A stretch of DNA of 64,000 bases from Sinorhizobium fredii USDA 257 (GTDB lineage: Bacteria; Pseudomonadota; Alphaproteobacteria; Rhizobiales; Rhizobiaceae), in NCBI RefSeq assembly GCF_000265205.3, contig NC_018000.1, positions 5,985,001 through 6,049,000 on the forward strand. The letters are read 5' to 3'. The notes beneath the pieces were generated by a model. It worked only from the letters and a program-made list of their open reading frames with translations. It searched no databases and was not told the DNA's origin. Each line of letters opens with the position of its first letter. The first letter of the stretch is position 1. Of this stretch, positions 36,337-46,308 are shown piece by piece. The position numbers and the translations under genes were made by a program.

Positions 36337-39300
36337 TTAGAGTAAAATGCCTTCATGCGCGTTTTTTGTGACACTATTATTGACGCTGACGATCAACTCA
36401 CCGGTTTTTTTGTCGCGGCTGACGGAAATCCGATGGGTGGCGCCATTCAGCCTGACTTCGGCGGAATAACCATCCCATTCCTCCGGCAACACCGGCTGGA
36501 TCGCCAGCTTTTCCCCCCGCTGGCGAATGCCGAGGATCCCCTCGACGCCGGCGCGGTAGAGCCAGCCGGCCGAGCCGGTATACCAGGTCCAGCCGCCGCG
36601 GCCGGCGAGGGCGCCCTCGCCATAGATATCCGCCGCCACGACATAGGGCTCCACGCGGTAATGTTCCGCACCGTCGCGACTGCGCGAATGCGATATCGGG
36701 TTCAGCATCTGGAATGCTCGCCAGGCCTCCTCCGGTCGCCCCTGAGCGGCAAAGGCCAGCACGACCCAGGTGGCCGCGTGGGTATATTGGCCGCCATTCT
36801 CGCGCACGCCCGGCGGGTAGGACTTGATATAGCCGGGATCCTGCTTGGTCTTTTCGAGCGGCGGCGTGAACAGCCTGACAATGCGTTTTTCCGGATCGAC
36901 CAGTTCCGCCATCACCGCATCCATGGCGCGCCCGGAACGCTCCGCGTCGCCTTCGCCCGATAGCGTGCTCCAGGATTGCGCGATCGAATCGATCCGGCAC
37001 TCATTGTTTTCCGCCGAGCCGAGCGGCGATCCATCGTCATAATAGCCGCGACGATAGTAGTCGCCGTCCCAGCCGGCCTCATCGAGCGCCCGCTTGACGA
37101 TATCGAGATGAGCCGCCCAGAGCGCCACGCGTGGCTCATCCTTGCGCTCACGCGCATAGGGCAGGAAGGCGCGAAGCGCTCCGGCCAGGAACCAGCCGAG
37201 CCAGACGCTCGTACCCTCGCCCGCCTCGCCGACGCGGTTCATGCCGTCGTTCCAGTCGCCGCCAAGAATCAGCGGCAGCCCGTTGGCACCGGTGCGTTTG
37301 ATGGCGAGATCGAGGGCACGGGCGCAATGCTCGTAGATGTCGGCAACCTCGTCAGCGATCTCCGGCGTGTAGAAGCTGTCGTGCTGTCCCTCCTCGAGCG
37401 CAGGCCCGACGATGAAGGGCAGCTTCTCGGCGAGGATGTCCTTCGTCCCGGTGACGGTGCAATAATGCGCGACCGCATAGGCGAGCCAGACGACGTCGTC
37501 GGAAATCATCGTACGGACGCCCGCCCCGGAGCCGGGCAGCCACCAATGCTGCACGTCGCCTTCGACGAACTGTCGGGAGGCGGCGTTCAACACCTGCGCC
37601 CGCGCCAGTTCCGGCCGGTGGGTGAGGAAGGCGAGCGTATCCTGCAATTGATCGCGGAAGCCAAAGGCGCCGCTCGCCTGATAAAAGGCCGAGCGGGCCA
37701 TGATCCGGCACCCGAGGCTCTGATAGGGAAGCCAGTGATTGATCATGTGGTTGAAGGCCCGGTCGGGTGTCTCCACCTTCACGACGCCAGTGAACTCGCT
37801 CCAGAAGGTCTTTGACGTCTCCAGCACCGTTTCGAATGTGCCAGCACGCAATTCCCCTAGGATTCCTTCTATTTGGTCGCTGTTGTCGGCATCGCCGAGG
37901 AAGAAGGTGACCTGCCGCTCGGCGCCCGGCTCGATGGTCAGATCCGTCGCAAGCGCCGCGCAAGGGTCGCCGTCCACTTCGGTCGACCCGGAAAGTTCGG
38001 CTCCGGAAATAACCGCCTGCGGGGCGAGGATCGCGCCGTTGCGGCCGAGGAACTCCCGGCGGCTCGCCGCGTAGCTCGCCGTCTCGCCATCGATCGCGAA
38101 GAATGCCGTGCGGCCGGCAAAATCGATGCTGTAGGGATTGGTCGCGAGAAGCGCGCTCGCAGCCTCCTGCCATTCGGTCAGCACGAAAGGCGCCGTGCGG
38201 CTGCGGTTGTTGCCGAGAACCCACTCGGCATAGCCGTAGATGCGCAGCTTGCGGGTGGCCGAACCCCGGTTGCGGATCGACAGCCGGATGAGCTTGGCCG
38301 GCAGCGATCTGTGCACGGTGTGGGTCGCCTCGATATCGAGGTCGTCCTGCTTGCTTCGGAAGTTCGAATAGCCAAGGCCGTGACGCGCTTCGAAAAGCGC
38401 CGACCTGCGCCGCGAAAGGGCTGCGTAGGGCGTCGTCACCGAACCGCTCGTCATATCGCGGATAAAGATCGCCTCGCCCGGACGGTTGACGACGGCGTCA
38501 TTGCTCCAGGGGGTCAGCTGGTAGTCGCGCGAATTGCGGCTCCAGGAGAAGCTTGCTCCCTCGGCCGAGACGTGGAAGCCGAAGCCCTCGTTGGAAATGA
38601 CATTGATCCACGGGTGAGGCGTCGCCTCGCCGCCGCGCAGCCGCACGACATATTCGCGCCCCCCGTCGGCAAAGCCGCCAAAACCGTTCCAGAAGTCGAG
38701 GTCGTCGCCGGAGACGGGCGCAGCCGCTCCGTCGGCCGCGTCCTGGATCACCGGCAGCAGCATCCGCGTACGCTCCTTCGCATCTTCCGCCGGCTTTGCG
38801 TAGAGCGCGGCGGCGCGGGCGATCTGGTCGGTGATCGTGCCGTTGCGGGCGTGGAAGACGGCGCGCGCCGCCGAGATCAGCGTCGACCAGGTCTCCGGCT
38901 CCATCAGGTCGCGCCGCACCGCGAAGATGTGCTGGCGCGGGCCGTCCGAGAGGCCGCGCAGCCTCAGGTTCTCGCACATGGAATCGAGCGTGTGCTGCAG
39001 ATCCTGCGCATAGGATGAGGCGCGCTCATTGACGATCACCAGATCGGCGGTGATGCCGCGGGCTCTCAGATATTCCTGCGCACGCAGCGCCTCGCGGGCG
39101 ATGCCGAGGTCGCCGTCGTCATTGATCCTCAGGCAGAAGATCGGGAAGTCGCCGGAGATCGCCAGCGGCCACAGCGCCGCCTGGGAGGCGAGGCCGACCT
39201 TGACGCTCGCCGTGTCGGCGCGAAGGTGCATGTCGGGATAGACCAGGTAGCGGCCGAGCATCTGGAAGCTTGCCGCCTCCTTCGAACTGATCCCGACATG

Positions 39301-42300
39301 GCGCATCTGCACCTGGCTGCGGGTCCAGGCATGGATGAGCTCGTGATTGAAAGTTTCCGGGTGGCGGTAGCGGTCGATCGCCCGGTCGACTGCTTCCCGG
39401 TCCGGGGCGGCGATCGTCCAGAAGATGACGCTGACCTTCTTGCCGGCCGGAACCCGGACGACACGCCGGAGCGCCATGATCGGGTCGAGCGTATAGCCGT
39501 CGGTGCCCGAGAGGCTGACGCCCGGATCGAAGGCGGCGGCCTCCGACAGCGTGCGGCCCTGGCCGACGAAGCGGCGGCGGTCGGTTTCCGCCTGGGTGTG
39601 CCGATCGCTGCCGGCATTGTCGGTGATGAGATGCGCGACCTCGATGTCCGGGTCACTGGAACTGCGCTTGTTGCGCGACACCCGGATGACGTCGCCCTGC
39701 CGGCTGATCTCGGTGCGGATAAACATCTTCGAGAAGGCCGGATGCGCGCTGTCGGCATCGTCCATGGCGAGCACCGGCTCGGCATAGGAAGTGACTTCGA
39801 TGAAGCGGTCTTCCGTGCCGGTATTGAGCAGGATGACCCGGCGGCCTTCGGCGTCGTGTTCCGTGGCGACGATGCATTCCACCTCGCTCATGAGATCGCC
39901 GACGGTCTTGACGAACTCGGCCTTGTCGTCGCCGAAGCGGGTGAGGGTCTTTTCGCCCTCGACGCGGCGCGGCTCGGCGGTCGCCGACCACCACTCGCCC
40001 GTCACCGTGTCGCGCAGGAAGATGAACGTTCCCGACCTGTCTTCCACCGGATCGGGCTTCCAACGGGTAACCGACTGGCCGTTCCAGCGCCCGTAGCCGG
40101 CGCCGGTCGCCGTCAGCATGATGGAATAGTGGCCGTTCGACAGGAAAACCGTCTCGCGGTCCTGCGCCAGCGGGTCCTCGATCAGCCGGACTTCCGGGCG
40201 CAGCAGGTCGGCCTGTCCCTTGCCGAGTGATTCCGGCTCGCGCTTGGCAGCCATCACCGGAATGTCGCGCGGCGCCTTTTCCTGCAGCAAGAGCTCCGCC
40301 GCCTCGATCACCGGATCGGCGTGGAACCATTCGCGCAATTGGCCATTGAAGACCACGTTTGCGACGGCTGCGATCGACATGCCATGATGGTGGGCGTAGT
40401 AGTTGCGCACCACGGCGCATTTCTGCCCTTCGGGCACGCGCGTCGGCGTGAAATCCACCGCATCGTGATAGCCATAGGCACCAAGGGCGCCGACTTCCCG
40501 GAGCCGCTCCAGATTGGCGAGCGCCGACTTCGGGTCGTACATGCAGGCGAGGATCGACGCGTAGGGCGCGATCACCGCATTCTGGCCGAGACCACGTTTG
40601 AGGCCCAGCGTCGGCACGCCGAAATTCGTGTACTGGTAGGTGAGCTCGTGATCGCGCGCATTGAAGGCGGCCTCAGAGATGCCCCACGGGGTCCCGAGGC
40701 GCCGGCCATGGTTGATCTGCTCCTGCACCACCAGATTGTTCGTCTGGTTCAGGATGCCGCCTTGCCGCTCCTGTATGACGAGCGGCGGCATCAGATATTC
40801 GAACATCGAGCCGGACCAGGAGACGAGCGCGCCGCGCGCGCCGATCGGCACGATCGGCCGTCCGAGCTTGTACCAATGCTCGGTCGGCAGATCCCCCTTG
40901 GCGATTGCGAAGAGGCTCGTCAGCCGCGCTTCTGAAGCCAAAAGGTCATAGCAGGCCTCGTCGAGCTCGTTGGCGTTCACCCGGTAACCGATCGAGAGCA
41001 GCCGCCGCTCCGGCCGGAACAGGAAGCTGAAATCCATCGAGAAAGCGATGTCGCGGGCCCGGTCCTTGAGCACGAGCAGGCGCTGGCGCAGCGAGTCGAT
41101 CGCCCCGAGATCGAAGACGCCGTCGGCGATGTGCGCCTCGCAGGTCGCCACCAGCGAGCCCGCCCATTTGGCCACTTCGCCGCTTTGGGCGGTGCGGACC
41201 TCATGGTCGAGATTGAGGGTAAGCTTGTGCATGTCGCGGGCAAGCACCGCCAGGTTGATGACCCGGATCGAGGCGAACTCGTGCTCGCGCTTGACGGCGG
41301 CGAGCGCGTTCTGGAAGCCGGCGATGCGCTCTTCGATCAGCCGCCGCAAAGGACGCACGGTCTTGCGGTCGTCCGGCAGTTCGTCCAGCACCTCGGCGAG
41401 GATGGCGGCGACGTCGCCGATGCCGTCGAGATTGCCCTGGACATGGGCGGAGGGCGCCTCGGCCCATTCCCGGCACATGGACGAGACTGCGATCAGGTGC
41501 CCGGCCAGATTACCGCTGTCGACCGACGAGATATAGCGCGGCTCCATCGTTTCGAGGCCGCGCGTGCGGTACCAGTTGAAGAGATGGCCGCGGTATTTGG
41601 GCATGCGATCGATCGTGGCGATCGTCTGCTCGAGCCGGGTGATCGTCTCCTCGAAGCCGATCCAGCCGAAGGAGCGCGCCGACATCGCCGACAGGAGATA
41701 GACGCCGATATTGGTGGGCGAGGTGCGCTCCGCCAGAACCGGTTGCGGAGTTTCCTGGAAATTGTCCGGCGGCAGGAAGTTCTGCTCGGCGGTGACGAAG
41801 GTCTCGAAATAGCGCCATGTCCGCCGGGCGATCTTGCGCATGTCCTCTATCGCCTCGTCGGAGACGACGAGCTGGTCTTCCGTTTCCGCCGACTGGCTGA
41901 CGAACCATGCGACCGCCGGCGACGCCGCCCAGACAAGGGCAAACGGGATGCCGATGAAGGGCAGCCCGGTATCGGAGACGGCCGCGAGCGCAAGCGAAAC
42001 AAGGGAGAGCGCCGGCGCCGTCCACATGGCGCGGAAATAGTCGCCGATCGAGCCGTGGCCGGCACTCTGGACCTGCGCGGCCGTCCGCCATTCGAGCATC
42101 AGCTTGCGGCTGACGAAGGTGCGGTAGAGCGACCGGACGATCGCGTCCGCCATCATCGCCGCATTGTGGGCGATGAAGACGATGCGCAAGGCAACTTGCG
42201 CATTGGCGGCGCGGATGTCGGAAAGCACCGTGTGTATATGGGCGCGGGCGACGATATCGTTGCGCCGCGGCATGATCCCGGAGATGAGCGATAGCGTCGG

Positions 42301-44835
42301 CGCGACGAAAAGACTGAAGATCAGCACGATCTGCCAGATCAGCGCATCCGTCGGCTGCATGTAGTACCAGCCCATGACGGAAGCAGCGAGCCAGGCGACG
42401 GGAATCAGCGAGCGGCGCAGGTTGTCGTACATCTTCCAGCGGCCGAGCATGGAGAGCCCGTTCGTCAGGCTGAAGATGTAAGGCAGGAGCTGCCAGTCGC
42501 CACGCGCCCAGCGGTGCTGACGCGACATCTCGACTTCGTAGCGGGTCGGGAAGTCCTCGACGAGCTCGATATCGGTCACCAGCGCGCAGCGCGCATAGGA
42601 TCCCTCGAGCAGGTCATGGCTGAGCACCGCGTTCTCTTCGATCCGGCCCTTGAGCGCCGCCTCGAAGGCATCGACGTGGTAGAGGCCCTTGCCGGTGAAA
42701 CTGCCTTCGTCGGTGATGTCCTGATAGACGTCGGAAACGGTGAAGATATAGGGATCGATGCCGCGGTTGATCGAGAAGATGCGCTGGAAGGCGGAGGCCT
42801 CGTTGCCCGTCGTCAGCGACGGCGTCACGCGCGGCTGCAGGAGGCTGTAGCCGGCTACCACCTGCTGCGTCTTCGGGTTCACGACCGGCCGGTTGATCGG
42901 GTGATAGAGCTTGCCGACCAGCTTCGTCACCGCGTCGCGCATCAGGCGCGTGTCGGAATCGAGCGTCATGACATATTGCACGTCCTCCGGCACCGTATTG
43001 GCGCCCTGGAGGAACGAGGTGTCGCGATCACCGCGCAACAGGAGGTTGAGCTCGTGCAGCTTGCCGCGCTTGCGCTCCCAGCCCATCCAGACGCCTTCGG
43101 CCTCGTTGAACAGCCGCCGGCGGTGCAAGAGGAAGAAGCGCGTCTTGCCGTCATAGGCATAGCGGGCCGCGAGCGACGCCACTTCCCGCTTGGCATATTC
43201 GAGCACGTCCGAATCGGTCGGCGTTTCCTCGAACTTGCTGTCGGCCCAGTCGCTCAACAGAGCGAAATAGATCTCGCCACGCGGATTGGCGAGATAATGA
43301 ACCTCGAGATTGCGCACCAGCTCGTCGACATGGTCGCGCTTGGCGATCAGGCAGGGCACCACGACGAGCGTGCGGGCGTCCTCGGGGATGCCGTCGAGGA
43401 ACTCGTAACCGACAAGCCGCGACGGTTTGACGAACAGCGTGACGAGCGTGTTGAACAGGCCCATCGCACCCTCGGAAGCCGGCAGCGCGAAAAGCAGCAG
43501 CATGATCAGCTTGGCGCCGTTCGGAATGTCCATCGGGCTAACGAAGGCGTAAACGGCAATCATCGCCAGAATGGTCAGAAGGATGTTCGGCCCGGCGATC
43601 GCAAACCAGTCCAGCTTGCGCACCAGGCGGATCATCCTCTGCAGCACCGACGGCGAATAGCCGATCCTCCTCTCCAGGATTTTGCGCCGTTCGCCGACAA
43701 GGAAGGCGCCGACATTCGGCTCCTGCAGCGGCGCCTCGACCGCGGCGGCGGCCCTCGCCTCCTCGACCATCTCGATCGCCGTCTGCGTGACCTCGTGCTC
43801 GCTGTAGCCGGACCGGCGGGCGAGCTTTTCGATGGTGTCGCGATACGTGTTGCGCGAACCGAATTCGAGCGCCGCATAGTCGGAGCCTTCACGCAGCGTC
43901 GCGTCGATCTTGCTGACACTCTCGAACCAGACGGCCCAGTCCGTGTCGTCGATCTCGCGCAGGCTGCGGATGATATTGCTCATCGTCGCGTTGCCGGACG
44001 ACAGGCGGTTCTGTTCGGCGACCAGCGCCTCCTCGACATCGGTGCCGCGCTGCTCAAGCCTTTCCTCGATCCAGCCGATGACCGCGCCGGAGGTCTGCGA
44101 CCCGTCGCGCATCCGGTAGAGAAGTTGGGCGATGAAGGTGTTGTCGGCGGCAAGCGCCTCGGACTCCGCCAAAAGCGACCGGCATCGTTCCGGATCGCTC
44201 AGGCGGATGATCTGGTCGGCCACCTCGTTCGCCTTCCGCCGCATGCCGCGCGAGCGTTCGACGCGGATTGCGATTCGGCGCAGGTTTTCGATGAGGACGA
44301 AGCGCAGGATCGACGGCAGGGCCCACAATTCACCGATCTTGAGGGTCTCCTGCTCCTGGAAACCCTCGACCATCGCGGTGATGCTCTCCCGCGAAACGGT
44401 GCTGTGGGTGTGGGCCACATAGAGCCAGGCAAGCGCCATGGTGCGCGGAATGGTCGTGCCGGAAACCGACAACGTCGGCAATTGGCGGTAGAACTTGCGC
44501 GGAAAATCGCGCCGGACCTCCTGGATCGCTTCCTCCACGACATGGTGGTTGTCGAGCAGCCATTCGGCCGCCGGGGTGATCGAGGCGCCGGCTTCGACGT
44601 CGGCCGCCGTCGCCCGGTAGACACGGAAGATTTCCTTCTCGTTCTCCCGGTGTCTGGTGCGGAACTCGAAGGGAAAGAATCCCGGCAGGGATGAAACACC
44701 GCTCAGCGCAAGCTCGGCCCCGCACGCCCTGAGGTCGTCGTTCGAGAAATAGGTCGAGCGGATCGAATCGTTGTAATCGATTTGCTTCGCTTCGGGTTCG
44801 CGCGGGGTATTGGACGGCGTCGTATGTTGGAGCAT
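36337..44835 (-). CDS. ndvB: Cyclic beta-1,2-glucan synthase NdvB
   Basis: 2832 residues from the ATG at 44835 (MLQHTTPSNTPREPEAKQID), the length known for rhizobial NdvB; in-frame starts at 44949 and 44961 would add sequence with no family likeness. Membrane segments flank a family 84 glycosyltransferase domain whose metal motif is TLDSDT near residue 624 and whose acceptor motif is RQHRWARGDW near residue 773. The C-terminal half is a glycoside phosphorylase (GH94) module, with GGDWNDGMNRVGEAGEG, that trims chain length before cyclisation. It polymerises UDP-glucose in the inner membrane; NdvA exports the ring. Confidence 0.98.
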   Translation of the reverse strand: MLQHTTPSNTPREPEAKQIDYNDSIRSTYFSNDDLRACGAELALSGVSSLPGFFPFEFRTRHRENEKEIFRVYRATAADVEAGASITPAAEWLLDNHHVVEEAIQEVRRDFPRKFYRQLPTLSVSGTTIPRTMALAWLYVAHTHSTVSRESITAMVEGFQEQETLKIGELWALPSILRFVLIENLRRIAIRVERSRGMRRKANEVADQIIRLSDPERCRSLLAESEALAADNTFIAQLLYRMRDGSQTSGAVIGWIEERLEQRGTDVEEALVAEQNRLSSGNATMSNIIRSLREIDDTDWAVWFESVSKIDATLREGSDYAALEFGSRNTYRDTIEKLARRSGYSEHEVTQTAIEMVEEARAAAAVEAPLQEPNVGAFLVGERRKILERRIGYSPSVLQRMIRLVRKLDWFAIAGPNILLTILAMIAVYAFVSPMDIPNGAKLIMLLLFALPASEGAMGLFNTLVTLFVKPSRLVGYEFLDGIPEDARTLVVVPCLIAKRDHVDELVRNLEVHYLANPRGEIYFALLSDWADSKFEETPTDSDVLEYAKREVASLAARYAYDGKTRFFLLHRRRLFNEAEGVWMGWERKRGKLHELNLLLRGDRDTSFLQGANTVPEDVQYVMTLDSDTRLMRDAVTKLVGKLYHPINRPVVNPKTQQVVAGYSLLQPRVTPSLTTGNEASAFQRIFSINRGIDPYIFTVSDVYQDITDEGSFTGKGLYHVDAFEAALKGRIEENAVLSHDLLEGSYARCALVTDIELVEDFPTRYEVEMSRQHRWARGDWQLLPYIFSLTNGLSMLGRWKMYDNLRRSLIPVAWLAASVMGWYYMQPTDALIWQIVLIFSLFVAPTLSLISGIMPRRNDIVARAHIHTVLSDIRAANAQVALRIVFIAHNAAMMADAIVRSLYRTFVSRKLMLEWRTAAQVQSAGHGSIGDYFRAMWTAPALSLVSLALAAVSDTGLPFIGIPFALVWAASPAVAWFVSQSAETEDQLVVSDEAIEDMRKIARRTWRYFETFVTAEQNFLPPDNFQETPQPVLAERTSPTNIGVYLLSAMSARSFGWIGFEETITRLEQTIATIDRMPKYRGHLFNWYRTRGLETMEPRYISSVDSGNLAGHLIAVSSMCREWAEAPSAHVQGNLDGIGDVAAILAEVLDELPDDRKTVRPLRRLIEERIAGFQNALAAVKREHEFASIRVINLAVLARDMHKLTLNLDHEVRTAQSGEVAKWAGSLVATCEAHIADGVFDLGAIDSLRQRLLVLKDRARDIAFSMDFSFLFRPERRLLSIGYRVNANELDEACYDLLASEARLTSLFAIAKGDLPTEHWYKLGRPIVPIGARGALVSWSGSMFEYLMPPLVIQERQGGILNQTNNLVVQEQINHGRRLGTPWGISEAAFNARDHELTYQYTNFGVPTLGLKRGLGQNAVIAPYASILACMYDPKSALANLERLREVGALGAYGYHDAVDFTPTRVPEGQKCAVVRNYYAHHHGMSIAAVANVVFNGQLREWFHADPVIEAAELLLQEKAPRDIPVMAAKREPESLGKGQADLLRPEVRLIEDPLAQDRETVFLSNGHYSIMLTATGAGYGRWNGQSVTRWKPDPVEDRSGTFIFLRDTVTGEWWSATAEPRRVEGEKTLTRFGDDKAEFVKTVGDLMSEVECIVATEHDAEGRRVILLNTGTEDRFIEVTSYAEPVLAMDDADSAHPAFSKMFIRTEISRQGDVIRVSRNKRSSSDPDIEVAHLITDNAGSDRHTQAETDRRRFVGQGRTLSEAAAFDPGVSLSGTDGYTLDPIMALRRVVRVPAGKKVSVIFWTIAAPDREAVDRAIDRYRHPETFNHELIHAWTRSQVQMRHVGISSKEAASFQMLGRYLVYPDMHLRADTASVKVGLASQAALWPLAISGDFPIFCLRINDDGDLGIAREALRAQEYLRARGITADLVIVNERASSYAQDLQHTLDSMCENLRLRGLSDGPRQHIFAVRRDLMEPETWSTLISAARAVFHARNGTITDQIARAAALYAKPAEDAKERTRMLLPVIQDAADGAAAPVSGDDLDFWNGFGGFADGGREYVVRLRGGEATPHPWINVISNEGFGFHVSAEGASFSWSRNSRDYQLTPWSNDAVVNRPGEAIFIRDMTSGSVTTPYAALSRRRSALFEARHGLGYSNFRSKQDDLDIEATHTVHRSLPAKLIRLSIRNRGSATRKLRIYGYAEWVLGNNRSRTAPFVLTEWQEAASALLATNPYSIDFAGRTAFFAIDGETASYAASRREFLGRNGAILAPQAVISGAELSGSTEVDGDPCAALATDLTIEPGAERQVTFFLGDADNSDQIEGILGELRAGTFETVLETSKTFWSEFTGVVKVETPDRAFNHMINHWLPYQSLGCRIMARSAFYQASGAFGFRDQLQDTLAFLTHRPELARAQVLNAASRQFVEGDVQHWWLPGSGAGVRTMISDDVVWLAYAVAHYCTVTGTKDILAEKLPFIVGPALEEGQHDSFYTPEIADEVADIYEHCARALDLAIKRTGANGLPLILGGDWNDGMNRVGEAGEGTSVWLGWFLAGALRAFLPYARERKDEPRVALWAAHLDIVKRALDEAGWDGDYYRRGYYDDGSPLGSAENNECRIDSIAQSWSTLSGEGDAERSGRAMDAVMAELVDPEKRIVRLFTPPLEKTKQDPGYIKSYPPGVRENGGQYTHAATWVVLAFAAQGRPEEAWRAFQMLNPISHSRSRDGAEHYRVEPYVVAADIYGEGALAGRGGWTWYTGSAGWLYRAGVEGILGIRQRGEKLAIQPVLPEEWDGYSAEVRLNGATHRISVSRDKKTGELIVSVNNSVTKNAHEGILL

Positions 44836-45302
44836 GGGTATGGATTCTGTTTCCAACCGGGGTTGATTGGCCCGGTTCTCGTTGATCTGCCGGAGTGGCT
44901 GCGGCCCTGAAGTTCCAGGCGGCGCCGGCGCGTTTCTAGACACGGTCATGTGTCCCCCCATCTGCCGTCGTCATCCCGGAGCCGGAAAGCCGCGGAAGCA
45001 GGCGCTGGCCGGGACATGGGGCCCGAAGATCGCAATGCCGACGGCGCGTTGGATGTCACGGCCGGGTGATGCATCAAAGTGGCATTTTTTAGCCGCAGTG
45101 TCAGCGGCTTGCAAGGATTGCGAGCATCGCCTTGATCGATTTGCGCGGGACTGCGGCGGCAGCGCTGCGGCGCGGCCGCACCCTCCCGCTGGCTCGATGA
45201 ATGCTTGACTCAAGTCCGGCCCCTTCCTGGTAAGTGGCAGCATGACGATCTCAAAAGGACCGCTTGGAAAGCCGCCTTCCACCCTCCCCGGCTGCGTCGG
45301 TC
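44836..45302. other. Intergenic region upstream of ndvB
   Basis: 467 bp. The part next to ndvB is its leader; the rest lies after the LysR-type gene. A 113-codon frame at 44867-45208 on the plus strand has no recognisable features. I see no clear terminator or promoter. Confidence 0.5.
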
Positions 45303-46196
45303 TCAGCCGACCTGCTCGCTGATCCATTCCCGGAAGGCGCGGCTGATCGGGTTTTCCAGTTTGCCTTCCGGCACGACGAGATAATAGCTGTTTTCCGTCT
45401 GCATCGGTCGATCGAGTACAATCCGCAGCGTGCCTGCGGCGAGTTCCTGCTCGATCAGATAACGGGGCAAAAGGGCAAAACCGAGACCTGCGGTCGCCGC
45501 TTCGATCACCATCGAGAATTGATCGAACCGGTTGCCCCGGTAGGCGCCGTGACTGTCGACACCGCTGGCGTCGAACCATTGCGCCCAGAGCTTCGGCCTC
45601 GTCGCAAGATGAAGCAGCGGTCCGCCGCCGATGTCTTCGGGCGTCTCGACCGAATTGGCTGCAAGAAGCGCCGGACTTGCGGCCGGTACGATGACCTCGC
45701 TGCACAAATAGCTGCAGGTGGCGCGCGCCCAGACCGGCTGGCCGTAGTGGATCGCCAGGTCGAAATTCTGCTCGTCGAAATCGAACGGCGCCGAGCGCGA
45801 GGCGATGTTGAGAACCGTGCCGGGATAGCGCCTCAGGAAATCCGGCAGGCGCGGCACCAGCCAGCGGCTGCCGAAGGTCGGAAGCGAGGCAACGGAAAGG
45901 CTTGAATCCGCCCGTGCCGAGGCCATGGCACGCACCATCAGTTCCTCCGTCTGGTGCAGGAGACGGCGGACCTCCGGCAGGAATTTCTGCCCCGCATCCG
46001 AGAGAATGACCCGCTGGCGGACCCGCTCGAAGAGCAGCACGCCCAATTGTGTCTCGAGGTCCTTGATCTGCCGGCTGACGGCGCTTTGGGTGAGATTGAG
46101 TTCGGCCGCCGCTTGGGTGAAGCTGCCGTGACGCGCCGCGCATTCGAAAGCCTGCAGCGTCGTCACGTCGGGAACCAGTCGGCGGCTTAACTTCAT
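45303..46196 (-). CDS. LysR-family transcriptional regulator (GcvA-like)
   Basis: 297 residues. The N-terminal helix-turn-helix is textbook LysR: LQAFECAARHGSFTQAAAEL then NLTQSAVSRQIKDLETQLGV. The effector domain has the GcvA-like pattern RYPGTVLNIASRSAPFDF, DLAIHYGQ and TAGLGFALLPRYLIEQEL. It diverges, with 112 bp between, from the 2-oxoadipate/lysine catabolic genes at 46309, so it is the obvious candidate to control them, perhaps with lysine, pipecolate or 2-aminoadipate as inducer. Confidence 0.94.
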   Translation of the reverse strand: MKLSRRLVPDVTTLQAFECAARHGSFTQAAAELNLTQSAVSRQIKDLETQLGVLLFERVRQRVILSDAGQKFLPEVRRLLHQTEELMVRAMASARADSSLSVASLPTFGSRWLVPRLPDFLRRYPGTVLNIASRSAPFDFDEQNFDLAIHYGQPVWARATCSYLCSEVIVPAASPALLAANSVETPEDIGGGPLLHLATRPKLWAQWFDASGVDSHGAYRGNRFDQFSMVIEAATAGLGFALLPRYLIEQELAAGTLRIVLDRPMQTENSYYLVVPEGKLENPISRAFREWISEQVG

Positions 46197-46308
46197 TCCG
46201 GCCTCGCATCAACATAGTCAGAAGCAGCGCGATCAATGGCCGCCGACTTTGGATATGATCAGAATTAAGAATGATCTTGTCTTCACCCTTAGCGCGAGGC
46301 GAGCCCCA
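46197..46308. promoter_or_regulatory. Divergent LysR-regulator / hglS promoter region
   Basis: 112 bp with the repeat ATGATC-N10-ATGATC (46255-46276) containing a T-N11-A pattern as in LysR-type boxes. It is placed where such a regulator would bind. Pattern match only. Confidence 0.35.

Noticed and set aside
42514..44694. A 726-codon plus-strand frame opposite ndvB
   Set aside because: Antisense shadow; the ndvB frame carries the glycosyltransferase motifs.
44867..45208. A 113-codon plus-strand frame ahead of ndvB
   Set aside because: Cys/Arg/Pro-rich, no ribosome site or domain, overlaps the ndvB leader on the other strand.
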